A DNA stretch of 64,000 nt from Flavobacterium sp. MDT1-60. Lineage in GTDB: Bacteria > Bacteroidota > Bacteroidia > Flavobacteriales > Flavobacteriaceae. This document shows positions 26,616 through 36,165 of this stretch, in pieces (position 1 is the first letter of the stretch; each line of letters starts with the position of its first letter). The DNA is taken from assembly GCF_014844035.1 (NCBI RefSeq), contig NZ_CP062159.1:3162001-3226000 (forward strand), given 5' to 3'. The translations under genes and the position numbers were made by a program. Under the pieces are notes generated by a model, which was not told the DNA's origin, searched no databases, and saw nothing but the letters and a program-made list of their open reading frames with translations.

Positions 26616-27219
26616 AGTCCTAATTATTTATTGTTTCAAAATACATTATGATTTAAATTGTGATTTACTCTTTTATATTTACTTCACTAATTTTTTTAAG
26701 AATAATAGCTTTACTTTAATTTTTCGCTACAAAGAAATATCCTCCAAAATCTAAATAAACAAGAGGGTTTATAGCTTTTTTTATTAAGAATCAGGGTACC
26801 TGTTTCTAGTATTAATTACATTGTGAATTTAATTCCAAGAATGTTAAGAGTTTATATATTTGATATCATTTTTTCCTTAGTTAGGACATTTAGCAACCAA
26901 AATGTAGTTTTTACTCTAGGATATTATTATAATTTTAACATAAATTAACATTGTTGGTAATGCCAATAAAATTGATTTTAATTTCTTTTTTCATAAATCT
27001 GAATTTGAAATCTTTTTATACTTATTAGGAACAATAATTTTAATTTTTTTTCACCATCTTTTTTTCTTTTTTGGATAGTTAAATTGTAGCTATTCACGGG
27101 GAACCCCTTTTCAATTCTTAAAAAAATAGCATTAAAAACCAGTAAAATGGTTAATGATGTATTTCGAAGATAATATCCATATTAGCAAACTTACTTTTAA
27201 CTTAAAAAACATTAAGCAG
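26616..27219 (+). promoter_or_regulatory. 604-bp divergent region and long leader of the exopolysaccharide operon
   Basis: No gene is seen. The length fits a leader that needs antitermination. Contents: two TTAACAT repeats 10 bp apart (26935-26941, 26945-26951); a pyrimidine-rich stretch around 27040-27075; and a short GC-rich element GGGGAACCCC followed by TTTT (27098-27111), the only GC-rich spot in the region, as a candidate pause or recruitment site. The promoter itself was not identified. Confidence 0.4.
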
Positions 27220-27654
27220 ATGAAAATTGGAATAACTTTTAGTGCTTTTGATTTGTTACATGCAGGGCACGTTAAAATGCTTGAAGAAGCAAAACTACAT
27301 TGCGATTATTTAATTGTTGGCTTACAGACTGATCCAACCTTGGATCGCCCAACAAAAAATAAACCAACCCAAACTGTTGTCGAACGTTACATACAATTAA
27401 AAGCATGTAAGTTTGTTGACGAAATTGTTCCTTATGCCACCGAACAGGATTTAGAAGATATTTTGAAGGCCTTTACTATTAATGTACGCATTTTAGGAGA
27501 TGAATATAAAGAGAGAGATTTTACTGGCAGAAGTTATTGTGAAGAAAAAGGAATTGAGTTGTACTTTAATATAAGAGATCATCGTTTTTCAAGTACCAAT
27601 TTGCGCCATGAAGTGTATCAAAAAGAAATTTTAACAAACAGTAATGGCAATTAG
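27220..27654 (+). CDS. cytidylyltransferase-like protein (glycerol-3-phosphate cytidylyltransferase family)
   Basis: 144 residues with the nucleotidyltransferase HxGH motif in FDLLHAGHVKMLEEA and the C-terminal RFSSTNLR motif, matching TagD-type enzymes that form CDP-alcohols from CTP. The frame is open to 27154, but Met at 27220 starts exactly at the family N-terminus (MKIGITFSAFDLLHAGH). It heads the exopolysaccharide operon and overlaps manC by 11 bp. No CDP-glycerol polymerase is visible in the cluster, so the activated alcohol and its acceptor are unknown. Confidence 0.82.
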   Translation: MKIGITFSAFDLLHAGHVKMLEEAKLHCDYLIVGLQTDPTLDRPTKNKPTQTVVERYIQLKACKFVDEIVPYATEQDLEDILKAFTINVRILGDEYKERDFTGRSYCEEKGIELYFNIRDHRFSSTNLRHEVYQKEILTNSNGN

Positions 27655-28645
27655 CACTTTTACTCATGTAATTCTAACAGGCGGGATTGGCAGCAGATTA
27701 TGGCCTCTATCCAGAAAAACACTTCCTAAGCAATATCTGGAGCTTTTTGACGGAGAGTCACTTTTTGAAAAAACAGTGAACCGTAATCAAATTACTTCCA
27801 ATAAAACGATAGTGGTTGGCAATATAGAAAATTACAAAATGAGTAATGCTATTATGTCTAAACTCATTAAGTCTTTTACTCATATTGTGGAAGCTGTACC
27901 TCGCAATACGGCCGCAGCAATTGCATTTGCTGCATTTGCATCAAAACCGGAAGATATTTTACTGATTACACCATCAGATCATATTATAGAAGGTAGCGAG
28001 TTATATGACATTGCTTTGCAAAAAGCAATTGTATTGGCTAATCAGGATTATCTGGTTACGTTTGGTATAAAACCTACTAAACCGGAAACGGGTTATGGTT
28101 ATATTGAATTCGAGAATGAAAATGTAATTGCATTTCATGAAAAACCAGATTTCGAAACGGCAGCAGTTTATCTTGAAAACGGAAATTATTTCTGGAACAG
28201 CGGACTTTTTTGTTTTAAAGCAGAAAAGTTTTTAACAGAACTTGAAAAGCAGGAACCTGAAGTTTATTGGGCCTCAAAAGCAGTTTGGGAAGTAAATCAA
28301 AACGGCTTTCTGAATTATGAATTGTCTCTAAACATTCCTTCCATAAGTATTGATTATGCAGTTATGGAACGAAGCAAAGACATTAAAGTAGTTCCGGCTC
28401 ATTTTGAATGGTCTGATCTCGGTTCGTTCGAATCGGTTTATGATTATCTAGTGCAAAAAGGGCATCCAATTGACGAAAACAGGAATATTGCCATAGGAAC
28501 TTCCCTACATACTACTTTTATTGGTGTTAAAAATTGTATTTTAATTTACACCGCAGATGCCTTAATGGTTCTGCAAAAAGAAAATTCTCAAGAGGTAAAA
28601 CAAGTTTACCAACATTTAGAATCTATTGCTTCGCCATTATTATAA
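27644..28645 (+). CDS. manC: mannose-1-phosphate guanylyltransferase
   Basis: 333 residues. The nucleotidyl-transfer signature LTGGIGSRLWPLSRKTLPKQ is at residues 11-30, followed by TPSDHII, TKPETGYGYIE and FHEKPDFETA, which contact GTP, metal and mannose-1-phosphate. It makes GDP-mannose from GTP and mannose-1-phosphate. The length shows it is the single-domain form without the C-terminal phosphomannose isomerase module. It feeds gmd and fcl immediately downstream. Confidence 0.92.
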   Translation: MAISTFTHVILTGGIGSRLWPLSRKTLPKQYLELFDGESLFEKTVNRNQITSNKTIVVGNIENYKMSNAIMSKLIKSFTHIVEAVPRNTAAAIAFAAFASKPEDILLITPSDHIIEGSELYDIALQKAIVLANQDYLVTFGIKPTKPETGYGYIEFENENVIAFHEKPDFETAAVYLENGNYFWNSGLFCFKAEKFLTELEKQEPEVYWASKAVWEVNQNGFLNYELSLNIPSISIDYAVMERSKDIKVVPAHFEWSDLGSFESVYDYLVQKGHPIDENRNIAIGTSLHTTFIGVKNCILIYTADALMVLQKENSQEVKQVYQHLESIASPLL

Positions 28646-28677
28646 TTCATTTTAATTTTTTTATAAACGAGCCTAAA

Positions 28678-29631
28678 ATGATCAACAAAAATGCTGCAAT
28701 ATATATTGCGGGACACCACGGAATGGTCGGAAGTGCCATTTGGAGAACCTTACATGCAAAAGGTTACCATAATCTTATAGGAGCTTCAAGCATAGAATTG
28801 GATTTAAGAGAACAAGAAGATGTCCGGGACTTTCTTCGAAAAATAAAACCTGATGTTATTATAGATGCTGCGGCAAAAGTAGGAGGAATTATGGCGAATA
28901 ATGATTTTCCGTATCAATTTTTGATGGAAAACATGCAAATTCAAAATAACCTTATTGGTGAAGCTCATAAGTTGGGTGTAAACAAGTTTATCTTTTTAGG
29001 TAGTTCGTGTATTTATCCAAAATTAGCATTACAGCCTTTAAAAGAAGAGTATTTGTTAACAGGTTCGTTAGAAACTACAAACGAGTGGTATGCTTTAGCA
29101 AAAATTACTGGTGTAAAATTATGCCAGGCTATACGCAAGCAATTCAAAAAAGATTTTGTGAGTTTAATGCCAACAAATTTATACGGCACTCATGACAATT
29201 TTGATTTGAACAGTTCTCACGTTTTGCCGGCGATGATTCGTAAATTTCATGAAGGTAAAGAAAATAATAACGCTTCAGTTATACTTTGGGGAACAGGTAA
29301 ACCAATGCGGGAATTTCTTTTTGTAGATGATATGGCAGAAGCAGTAGTTTTTGCTTTAGAAAATGAACTTCCAGGGCATTTGTATAATGTGGGAAGCGGA
29401 GAAGATATTACTATTAAAGAATTAGCTGCCACAATACAAAAAATTGTAGGCTATACCGGACAGATTATTTGGGACGACAAAAAACCGGATGGGACACCAA
29501 GAAAATTGCTGGATGTTTCTAAAATGCATAAGATCGGTTGGAAACATCAGGTCAATCTGGAACAAGGAATACAAAAGACCTACAATTGGTTTTTGGAAAA
29601 CATTGAAAATTACAAAGAAAAGATCTATTAA
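28678..29631 (+). CDS. fcl: GDP-L-fucose synthase
   Basis: 317 residues, an extended short-chain dehydrogenase. Nucleotide-binding GHHGMVGSAI is at residues 11-20, SSCIYP lies at the active site and WYALAKI gives the catalytic Tyr-xxx-Lys. It epimerises and reduces GDP-4-keto-6-deoxymannose to GDP-L-fucose with NADPH. An upstream in-frame extension to 28534 overlaps manC out of frame and is not homologous, so the ATG at 28678 is chosen. It lies before gmd although it catalyses the later step. Confidence 0.93.
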   Translation: MINKNAAIYIAGHHGMVGSAIWRTLHAKGYHNLIGASSIELDLREQEDVRDFLRKIKPDVIIDAAAKVGGIMANNDFPYQFLMENMQIQNNLIGEAHKLGVNKFIFLGSSCIYPKLALQPLKEEYLLTGSLETTNEWYALAKITGVKLCQAIRKQFKKDFVSLMPTNLYGTHDNFDLNSSHVLPAMIRKFHEGKENNNASVILWGTGKPMREFLFVDDMAEAVVFALENELPGHLYNVGSGEDITIKELAATIQKIVGYTGQIIWDDKKPDGTPRKLLDVSKMHKIGWKHQVNLEQGIQKTYNWFLENIENYKEKIY

Positions 29632-29680
29632 TAGTTTCTTTTAATTTATCTCCACTAAAAAACTTTATCGTTACGATTTT

Positions 29681-29716
29681 AAAAATTTGCGACTTTGCAA
29701 CACAATGCCTTTGTGC
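29681..29716. repeat. degenerate TTTGCG/CTTTGC repeat fragment
   Basis: AAAATTTGCGACTTTGC followed by CCTTTGTGC resembles the core of the palindromic repeat at 1064-1087. It lies in the fcl-gmd gap just before the gmd start codon. It is short and may be coincidental. Confidence 0.25.
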
Positions 29717-29731
29717 TTTATACTTAACATT

Positions 29732-30856
29732 ATGAATCCATTAAAAAAAATAGCTTTTATTACGGGTGTTACAGGACAGGACGGAGCCTATTTAAGTGAG
29801 TTTTTACTAGAAAAAGGCTATATAGTACACGGTTTAAAAAGACGTACTTCTTTATTTAATACAGATCGTATTGATCATTTATATCAAGATCCATATATAG
29901 AAAACAGGAATTTCATTTTACATTATGGTGATATGACTGATAGCACAAATTTGACTCGTTTAATTCAACAAATTCAGCCTGATGAGATTTATAATCTGGC
30001 AGCCATGAGTCATGTAGCAGTTTCATTTGAAACTCCGGAATATACAGGAAATGCAGATGGATTAGGAACCTTGCGCCTTTTAGATGCAATTCGTTTGCTG
30101 GGGTTGGAAAAAAAGACACGAATTTATCAGGCATCTACTTCAGAGTTGTATGGTAAAGTGCAGGAAGTACCTCAAACCGAAAAAACATCTTTTTATCCGC
30201 GTTCGCCTTATGCCGTAGCAAAAATGTACGCCTATTGGATTACAGTAAATTATAGAGAAGCTTACGGAATGTATGCCTGTAACGGAATCTTGTTTAATCA
30301 TGAATCACCTATTCGCGGAGAAACTTTTGTAACGCGTAAAATTACAAGAGCGACCTCAAGAATAGTTTTGGGATTGCAGGAAAAATTATACTTAGGAAAT
30401 CTGGATGCCAAACGCGATTGGGGTCATGCTAAAGATTATGTGCGAATGATGTGGATGATTTTACAAGCTGAAGAACCTGAAGATTGGGTAATTGCAACAG
30501 GAATAACTACTACAGTTCGTGAATTTGTTCGTATGAGTTTTGCCGAAGTGGGTATTGAATTAGAATTTAAAGGTGAAGGTATAGAAGAAAAAGGCTTTGT
30601 AAAATATTGCGGCAACCCGGATTATCAGATTGTAATTGGTACAGAAGTATTGGCTGTCGATCCAAATTATTTTAGACCTACAGAAGTAGATTTACTAATA
30701 GGAGATGCCACAAAAGCCAAAACTAAACTAGGTTGGGAATGCCAATACGACTTAGCTGCATTGGTAAAAGAAATGATGGAATCTGATTTAAAACTGATGG
30801 CTAAAGAACAGCATTTAAAGGAATATGGTTATAGTATCTTAAATTATTTCGAGTAG
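29732..30856 (+). CDS. gmd: GDP-mannose 4,6-dehydratase
   Basis: 374 residues. NADP-binding [15 protein letters not shown] near the N-terminus, the [15 protein letters not shown] stretch, catalytic STSELYGK and [10 protein letters not shown], and [17 protein letters not shown] are all typical. It converts GDP-mannose to GDP-4-keto-6-deoxymannose, the precursor of GDP-fucose. The start at 29732 ([12 protein letters not shown]) is preferred over the longer frame from 29687, whose extra residues derive from the intergenic repeat-like sequence. Confidence 0.94.
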   Translation: MNPLKKIAFITGVTGQDGAYLSEFLLEKGYIVHGLKRRTSLFNTDRIDHLYQDPYIENRNFILHYGDMTDSTNLTRLIQQIQPDEIYNLAAMSHVAVSFETPEYTGNADGLGTLRLLDAIRLLGLEKKTRIYQASTSELYGKVQEVPQTEKTSFYPRSPYAVAKMYAYWITVNYREAYGMYACNGILFNHESPIRGETFVTRKITRATSRIVLGLQEKLYLGNLDAKRDWGHAKDYVRMMWMILQAEEPEDWVIATGITTTVREFVRMSFAEVGIELEFKGEGIEEKGFVKYCGNPDYQIVIGTEVLAVDPNYFRPTEVDLLIGDATKAKTKLGWECQYDLAALVKEMMESDLKLMAKEQHLKEYGYSILNYFE

Positions 30857-30909
30857 CCAATAGAAAAAGTAGTATAACGTAATTTTTTATGCCCCATAAA
30901 AGATATTAA

Positions 30910-32322
30910 ATGAAAATCAAAAATATTTGCTGTTTAGGTGCCGGTTATGTTGGTGGTCCAACAATGTCTGTTATCGCATTAAAATGTCCGGAAATTAAAG
31001 TAACTGTTGTAGACTTAAACGAAGCTCGCATTCTGGCATGGAATGACGAAGATTTGGATAAGTTACCTGTTTATGAACCTGGACTTGCAGAAGTAGTTCG
31101 TGAGGCAAGAGGTCGTAACTTGTTTTTTTCAACCGAAGTAGACAGTGCCATTGAAACTGCAGATATAATTTTTATAGCAGTAAATACTCCCACGAAAACG
31201 TATGGAGAAGGCAAAGGGATGGCGGCAGATTTAAAATTTGTTGAGCTTTGTGCCAGACAAATAGCCCGAATAGCCAAAACGGATAAAATAATAGTCGAAA
31301 AATCAACTCTTCCAGTCCGGACAGCTGAAACATTGAAGACTATTTTAGATCGTACAGGCAACGGTGTCAAATTTGAAGTGCTTTCAAATCCGGAGTTTTT
31401 AGCGGAAGGAACAGCTATTGATGATTTACTTAATGCCGACAGGGTTTTAATTGGAGGAAAACAAACAGAGAGTGGTCTAAAGGCAATTCAGTCTTTGGTT
31501 GATATTTACACACACTGGTTGTCACCAAAACAAATTTTAACCACCAATGTATGGTCTTCAGAATTATCAAAATTAACAGCCAATGCATTTTTAGCGCAAA
31601 GAATTTCCTCGATTAATGCATTATCTGCTTTATGTGAAGTAACTGAAGCAGATGTCGATGAAGTTGCCAATGCCATAGGAACTGATACTCGAATTGGATC
31701 AAAGTTTCTTAAAGCTTCAGTAGGATTTGGGGGATCTTGTTTTCAAAAAGATATTCTAAACTTAGTCTATTTATGCCGCTATTTTAATTTGCCTGAAGTG
31801 GCTAATTATTGGGAGCAGATTATTATCCTGAACGATTATCAGAAATATCGTTTTGCAAAGAATATTATCAACACTCTTTTTAATACAGTGAGTGGAAAGA
31901 AAATAACTTTTTTAGGTTGGGCATTTAAAAAAAACACCAATGATACCAGAGAGTCAGCTGCTATTTATGTAGCAGAACATCTCATTGAAGATGGCGCAGA
32001 AATTCACATATATGACCCCAAAGTTTCTGAAGAAAAAATTAAAGCCGATATGCGTTATTTATTGGAATTAAAGGGACTCACAGAACAGAAAATTGAATCA
32101 AAAATAAAACAAATTTTTGTTTACAAAACGGTAATGGATGCTCTCGATCAAGCTCATGCGGTTGCAGTGTTGACTGAATGGGATGAATTTAAAACTTACG
32201 ATTGGGCAACTATTTATACCAGAATGTACAAGCCCGCTTTTGTATTTGATGGCCGTAATATTCTGGATGTAGAAAAATTAAAAACAATTGGTTTTCAGAT
32301 TAAGGGAATTGGAAAAGGCTAA
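30910..32322 (+). CDS. ugd: UDP-glucose 6-dehydrogenase
   Basis: 470 residues. Rossmann motif [11 protein letters not shown] at the N-terminus, EPGLAEVV, and catalytic [10 protein letters not shown] with the nucleophilic Cys near residue 277. The C-terminal domain has [16 protein letters not shown]. The length and these details match the longer animal-like UGDH type. It oxidises UDP-glucose to UDP-glucuronate with two NAD+. UDP-glucuronate is substrate for the UXS gene at 42900 and may itself be a polymer precursor. Confidence 0.94.
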   Translation: MKIKNICCLGAGYVGGPTMSVIALKCPEIKVTVVDLNEARILAWNDEDLDKLPVYEPGLAEVVREARGRNLFFSTEVDSAIETADIIFIAVNTPTKTYGEGKGMAADLKFVELCARQIARIAKTDKIIVEKSTLPVRTAETLKTILDRTGNGVKFEVLSNPEFLAEGTAIDDLLNADRVLIGGKQTESGLKAIQSLVDIYTHWLSPKQILTTNVWSSELSKLTANAFLAQRISSINALSALCEVTEADVDEVANAIGTDTRIGSKFLKASVGFGGSCFQKDILNLVYLCRYFNLPEVANYWEQIIILNDYQKYRFAKNIINTLFNTVSGKKITFLGWAFKKNTNDTRESAAIYVAEHLIEDGAEIHIYDPKVSEEKIKADMRYLLELKGLTEQKIESKIKQIFVYKTVMDALDQAHAVAVLTEWDEFKTYDWATIYTRMYKPAFVFDGRNILDVEKLKTIGFQIKGIGKG

Positions 32323-32373
32323 GCTTGTCCATTGTATAAAAAAACTGTTTTATAACCATTTTATTTCCGTTCC

Positions 32374-33687
32374 TTGAAAAATATTTTGATAAAGTTCAAA
32401 CAGCATCCTAAGTATGATACAGTCATAAACTGGGGAAAATTGCTTTCGATTACCGGAAGTGCTCAAATTATTATACAGACTTTAGGATTTGCTTCGGGTA
32501 TTTTAATAATCCGTTTGTTAACTGTTCAGGAATATGCTTTTTACACCCTGGCTAACACAATGTTGGGGATGATGGCAGTACTTGCTGACGGAGGTATCGT
32601 TCCGGGAGTAATGACTCAAGGGGGAAAAGTATGGAAAAATAAAAAAAAAATGGGCGCCGTTTTAGCAACAGGCTTAGATTTAAGAAGAAAATTTGCAATT
32701 GCAAGTTTGTTAGTCTCTGTACCTATTCTATTTTATCTTTTACGGCATAATGGGGCTAGTTGGATTATGGCATTACTTATAGCAACAGCATTAATTCCGG
32801 CCTTTTACGCGACTTTATCAGATTCTTTATTGGAGATTATTCCTAAATTGAATCAGACCATTGTACCATTACAACGAAATCAAATAGAAGTAGGAGTTGC
32901 AAGATTATTTTTGTCGGGTCTGACTATGTTTATTTTTCCCTGGGCTTTTGTAGCTGTACTAACTGCAGGTATCCCCCGTATATGGGGAAATGTTGGATTA
33001 AGGAAAATAGTTTATACCATGGCTGACAAAGATCAAAAGCCTGATGAAGAAGTTAGAAAGGAAATATTAAGTTTAGTTAAACGTATATTACCAACCTCTA
33101 TTTATTATTGTTTTTCAGGGCAAATTACAATTTGGTTAGTTTCTATTTTTGGTAATACACATTCTTTGGCCCAATTAGGAGCTTTAAGTAAAGTGAGTGT
33201 TATGTTGTCCATTTTTAATGTAATAATTGCAACATTAATTATTCCTCACTTTGCTAAATTGGTCTCAAATAAATATCTATTGTTTAACCGTTTCCTGCAA
33301 ATAATGGGACTTTTACTTGTTTTAGTAAGTGTTATTATTTTTATAGTTTATTTATTTCCCACTCCAATTCTATGGTTACTTGGAGACACTTATAAAAGTT
33401 TACAGTTTGAACTATTATTAAGTATAATTAGTAGCTGCATTGGATTATTAGGAGGAGTAGTCTTTAACTTATATACTTCAAGAGGTTGGGCTATGTCGCC
33501 AATAGTCTCAATTTTGATTAATTTGTTCTCGATTGTTTTTTTTGCCAGACTACTGGATTTAAGTAATTTAAAAGGTGTTTTGTTTTTTAATATAGCATTA
33601 GGAATAGTTTCATTGTTGCAAACAATTTTGTTTTGTACCTATAATATTTTTCTTGTAAAAAATAATGATAATCAATTAAGCCATTAA
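32374..33687 (+). CDS. polysaccharide flippase, Wzx-like (MOP superfamily)
   Basis: 437 residues with about 12 hydrophobic segments. The N-terminal LSITGSAQIIIQTLGFASGILIIRLL and the EYAFYTLANTMLGMM helix are typical of O-unit flippases. It should move the undecaprenyl-linked repeat unit across the inner membrane. The start is a TTG at 32374; no upstream ATG exists and the next Met is 60 residues inside the membrane domain. It is followed by a 143-bp gap without a gene. Confidence 0.82.
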   Translation: MKNILIKFKQHPKYDTVINWGKLLSITGSAQIIIQTLGFASGILIIRLLTVQEYAFYTLANTMLGMMAVLADGGIVPGVMTQGGKVWKNKKKMGAVLATGLDLRRKFAIASLLVSVPILFYLLRHNGASWIMALLIATALIPAFYATLSDSLLEIIPKLNQTIVPLQRNQIEVGVARLFLSGLTMFIFPWAFVAVLTAGIPRIWGNVGLRKIVYTMADKDQKPDEEVRKEILSLVKRILPTSIYYCFSGQITIWLVSIFGNTHSLAQLGALSKVSVMLSIFNVIIATLIIPHFAKLVSNKYLLFNRFLQIMGLLLVLVSVIIFIVYLFPTPILWLLGDTYKSLQFELLLSIISSCIGLLGGVVFNLYTSRGWAMSPIVSILINLFSIVFFARLLDLSNLKGVLFFNIALGIVSLLQTILFCTYNIFLVKNNDNQLSH

Positions 33688-33830
33688 ATAGGGTTGATTC
33701 ACAAGTTATTTGCATTGACAAAATAGTATTACTCCAATTTCAGCATATTCAAGAGAAAAAAAAATAGTTAGTAATACCAGTAAGTTCTTAGACAGCTTTT
33801 AGAAAGTTTAATTTATCAGACAAACATAAT

Positions 33831-34913
33831 ATGGAAATTCTCTTTATTTGCGGCTCAGCCGAAATTGGTAATGATGGTGTTGGCGATTACACTCGTCGCT
33901 TATGCGGAAAACTTATAAGATCTGGTCATGAAGCTCAAATTTTATCTTTATGTGATCATCAGTCCATTTCATTTATTAGTGAAACTCAAATGACAGAAGG
34001 AACAGAAGTACTGGTACATAGAATACCCATTTCAACTCCCAATAATCAACGCTTAATTTGGTTGCAAAGTGTTTTGAAAACTTTTGAACCCGATTGGATT
34101 TCCTTACAATATGTTCCTCATAGTTTCAACCCAAAAGGATTGCCTTTCTGGCTGCCTTCTTACTTAAAAAAAATAAAGGGAAATCATAAATGGCATATTA
34201 TGTTTCATGAATTATGGTTAGGGATTGATGTGGAATCTTCTATTAAACACAAATGTATTGGTCGATTGCAACAATTGATAGCTAAAAAGATAATTCATAA
34301 TACTAAAACACATTATGTAAATACTCAAAATAAATTATATCAATTCTTTCTTCAATCTCATAATATTAATGCAGAAATTTTGCCAATCTGTGGTAATATA
34401 CCTCTGACAGCAGTAAAAAAAAAACCGATAGAATTTGCGCAGTTTGTTTTATTTGGAACAATTCATAATGGAGCTCCTTTTGAAGATTTTATCGTTGATT
34501 TAATGAGCACTTCCAACAAGTTTGACAAACCAATAAAATTTGTTTTTATTGGTAAAAACGGCCCGGAACTTACAAGTTATATCTCTATATTGGATAATTA
34601 TAAAATAAGTTATGAGGTTTTAGGCATACAATCTGAAAATGTAATATCACAAGTACTTCGGGATAGTGATTTTGGAATATCTACAACACCCTATTATCAG
34701 AGCGAAAAAAGTGGAGTTTATGCGGCGTATCGAGAGCATCAGCTTAATACGATTTGTGTTTCCCGCGAATGGACCCCAATAAAGGGACAATATGTTATCC
34801 CTCAAATTATTAGATATGAAAAAAATAATTTGAATATAATTCCGATAGATATTGAAGTTTCTGATACGCAAAATATGGCCAGCCAGTTTATTAATTCAAT
34901 TTTCGTATTATGA
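33831..34913 (+). CDS. glycosyltransferase, GT4-like
   Basis: 360 residues. The N-terminus MEILFICGSAEIGNDGVGDYTRRLCGK-type segment, with a glycine-rich donor/acceptor loop and DWISLQYVPHSF, is typical of GT-B enzymes. The C-terminal half is weakly conserved (FVFIGKNGPEL, then DFGISTTPYY and KSGVYAAY) and lacks a clear EX7E motif. Probably adds one sugar of the repeat unit on the cytoplasmic face. Donor unknown. It overlaps the next glycosyltransferase by 4 bp. Confidence 0.7.
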   Translation: MEILFICGSAEIGNDGVGDYTRRLCGKLIRSGHEAQILSLCDHQSISFISETQMTEGTEVLVHRIPISTPNNQRLIWLQSVLKTFEPDWISLQYVPHSFNPKGLPFWLPSYLKKIKGNHKWHIMFHELWLGIDVESSIKHKCIGRLQQLIAKKIIHNTKTHYVNTQNKLYQFFLQSHNINAEILPICGNIPLTAVKKKPIEFAQFVLFGTIHNGAPFEDFIVDLMSTSNKFDKPIKFVFIGKNGPELTSYISILDNYKISYEVLGIQSENVISQVLRDSDFGISTTPYYQSEKSGVYAAYREHQLNTICVSREWTPIKGQYVIPQIIRYEKNNLNIIPIDIEVSDTQNMASQFINSIFVL

Positions 34914-36151
34914 AGTTACTGGTTTCCCATCCAACATTAAATGCGAATTCAAAAAATCTTATGACTGGATTATTACAAAATAAACTAGTTTTTAAATTAT
35001 TTACATCAATAGCAATATTTCCGGGTCAATTATTATACAAATTAAGCAGTAACCCAAAATTAAAAGATTTAAAAAGGAGAAGTTTAGATAAAACATGGCA
35101 GCCTTACACAAGATCAAACTCTTTTTTTGAGTTTGGACGTTTATTAACTTCAAAATTAAATTTCGATAGTTTAATAGCACATGAAAATGGTATTTTTTGC
35201 ATTGACAAAGTATATGAAAAGCATGACAAATGGGTTTCTAATAATTTAGCTAAAGCAAAAAAGAGAGGACTATCAGGAGTCTATGCCTATGAAGATGGAG
35301 CATTATCTACCTTTAAAAAAGCAAAACAATTAGGACTGTGCTGCATTTACGACTTACCTATTGGTTATTGGAAAAGCGCTCGTTTATTACTGCAGAAAGA
35401 ATTTGATATCAATCCCGATTGGTCAAGTACACTTACAGGATTTAATGACTCAGCAGATAAACTCCATAAAAAAGATCAGGAATTAGCATTGGCAGATGTT
35501 CTCTTTGTAGCAAGTAGTTTTACCAAAAAAACATTAAAAGAGTATTCTGGAGACTTACCGGAGATCAAAGTAATTCCGTATGGTTTTCCGGAAGTTAGAC
35601 AAAAAAAAAAATATCAGCCGCTTGAAAATCGAAAGCTTAAAATTTTATTTATAGGCGGTCTGTCACAACGAAAAGGACTCTCTTATTTATTTGAAGCAGT
35701 TGAAGGAATGCAAAATGAAGTAGAGTTGACTATTGTAGGTCATAAATCAGTAGCTAATTGCACTGCATTGAATCAAGCTTTAGAAAAACACGCATGGATT
35801 CCATCTTTACCTCATGAAGAAATATTAGCTTGTATGGAGGAACATGATGTATTTGTTTTTCCTTCTCTTTTTGAAGGTTTTGGTTTGGTAATTACAGAAG
35901 CAATGTCGCAAGGCGTACCAGTCATTACAACAGATCGTACAGCAGGACCGGATTTGATTCGGGATGGCGAAGATGGATGGATTGTTCCAGCCGGTTCTTC
36001 ATCGGCATTGAAAGAAGTACTTATTAAAATACTTGAAAAACCGCAAATATTGGAACAATTCGGACTTGCAGCTCAAAATAAAGCTAAAGCTAGGCCATGG
36101 TCTGTTTATGGACAAGAAATGGCTGATGCACTTTCTTCGTTAAAGATTTAA
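34910..36151 (+). CDS. glycosyltransferase family 4 protein
   Basis: 413 residues, GT-B fold. The second domain has LFIGGLSQRKGLSYLFEAV and FPSLFEGFGLVITEAMSQG, including the EX7E donor-sugar motif, and TTDRTAGPDLI after it. A retaining transferase is expected. Overlaps the upstream glycosyltransferase by 4 bp and precedes the polymerase gene by 14 bp, so it is within the operon. The sugar is not predictable. Confidence 0.85.
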   Translation: MKLLVSHPTLNANSKNLMTGLLQNKLVFKLFTSIAIFPGQLLYKLSSNPKLKDLKRRSLDKTWQPYTRSNSFFEFGRLLTSKLNFDSLIAHENGIFCIDKVYEKHDKWVSNNLAKAKKRGLSGVYAYEDGALSTFKKAKQLGLCCIYDLPIGYWKSARLLLQKEFDINPDWSSTLTGFNDSADKLHKKDQELALADVLFVASSFTKKTLKEYSGDLPEIKVIPYGFPEVRQKKKYQPLENRKLKILFIGGLSQRKGLSYLFEAVEGMQNEVELTIVGHKSVANCTALNQALEKHAWIPSLPHEEILACMEEHDVFVFPSLFEGFGLVITEAMSQGVPVITTDRTAGPDLIRDGEDGWIVPAGSSSALKEVLIKILEKPQILEQFGLAAQNKAKARPWSVYGQEMADALSSLKI

Positions 36152-36165
36152 AATAAATAAAATAA

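Noticed and set aside
27098..27107. An ops/JUMPstart element like that used by RfaH
   Set aside because: GGGGAACCCC does not match the ops sequence GGCGGTAGCGT; it is kept only as an unassigned GC-rich element.
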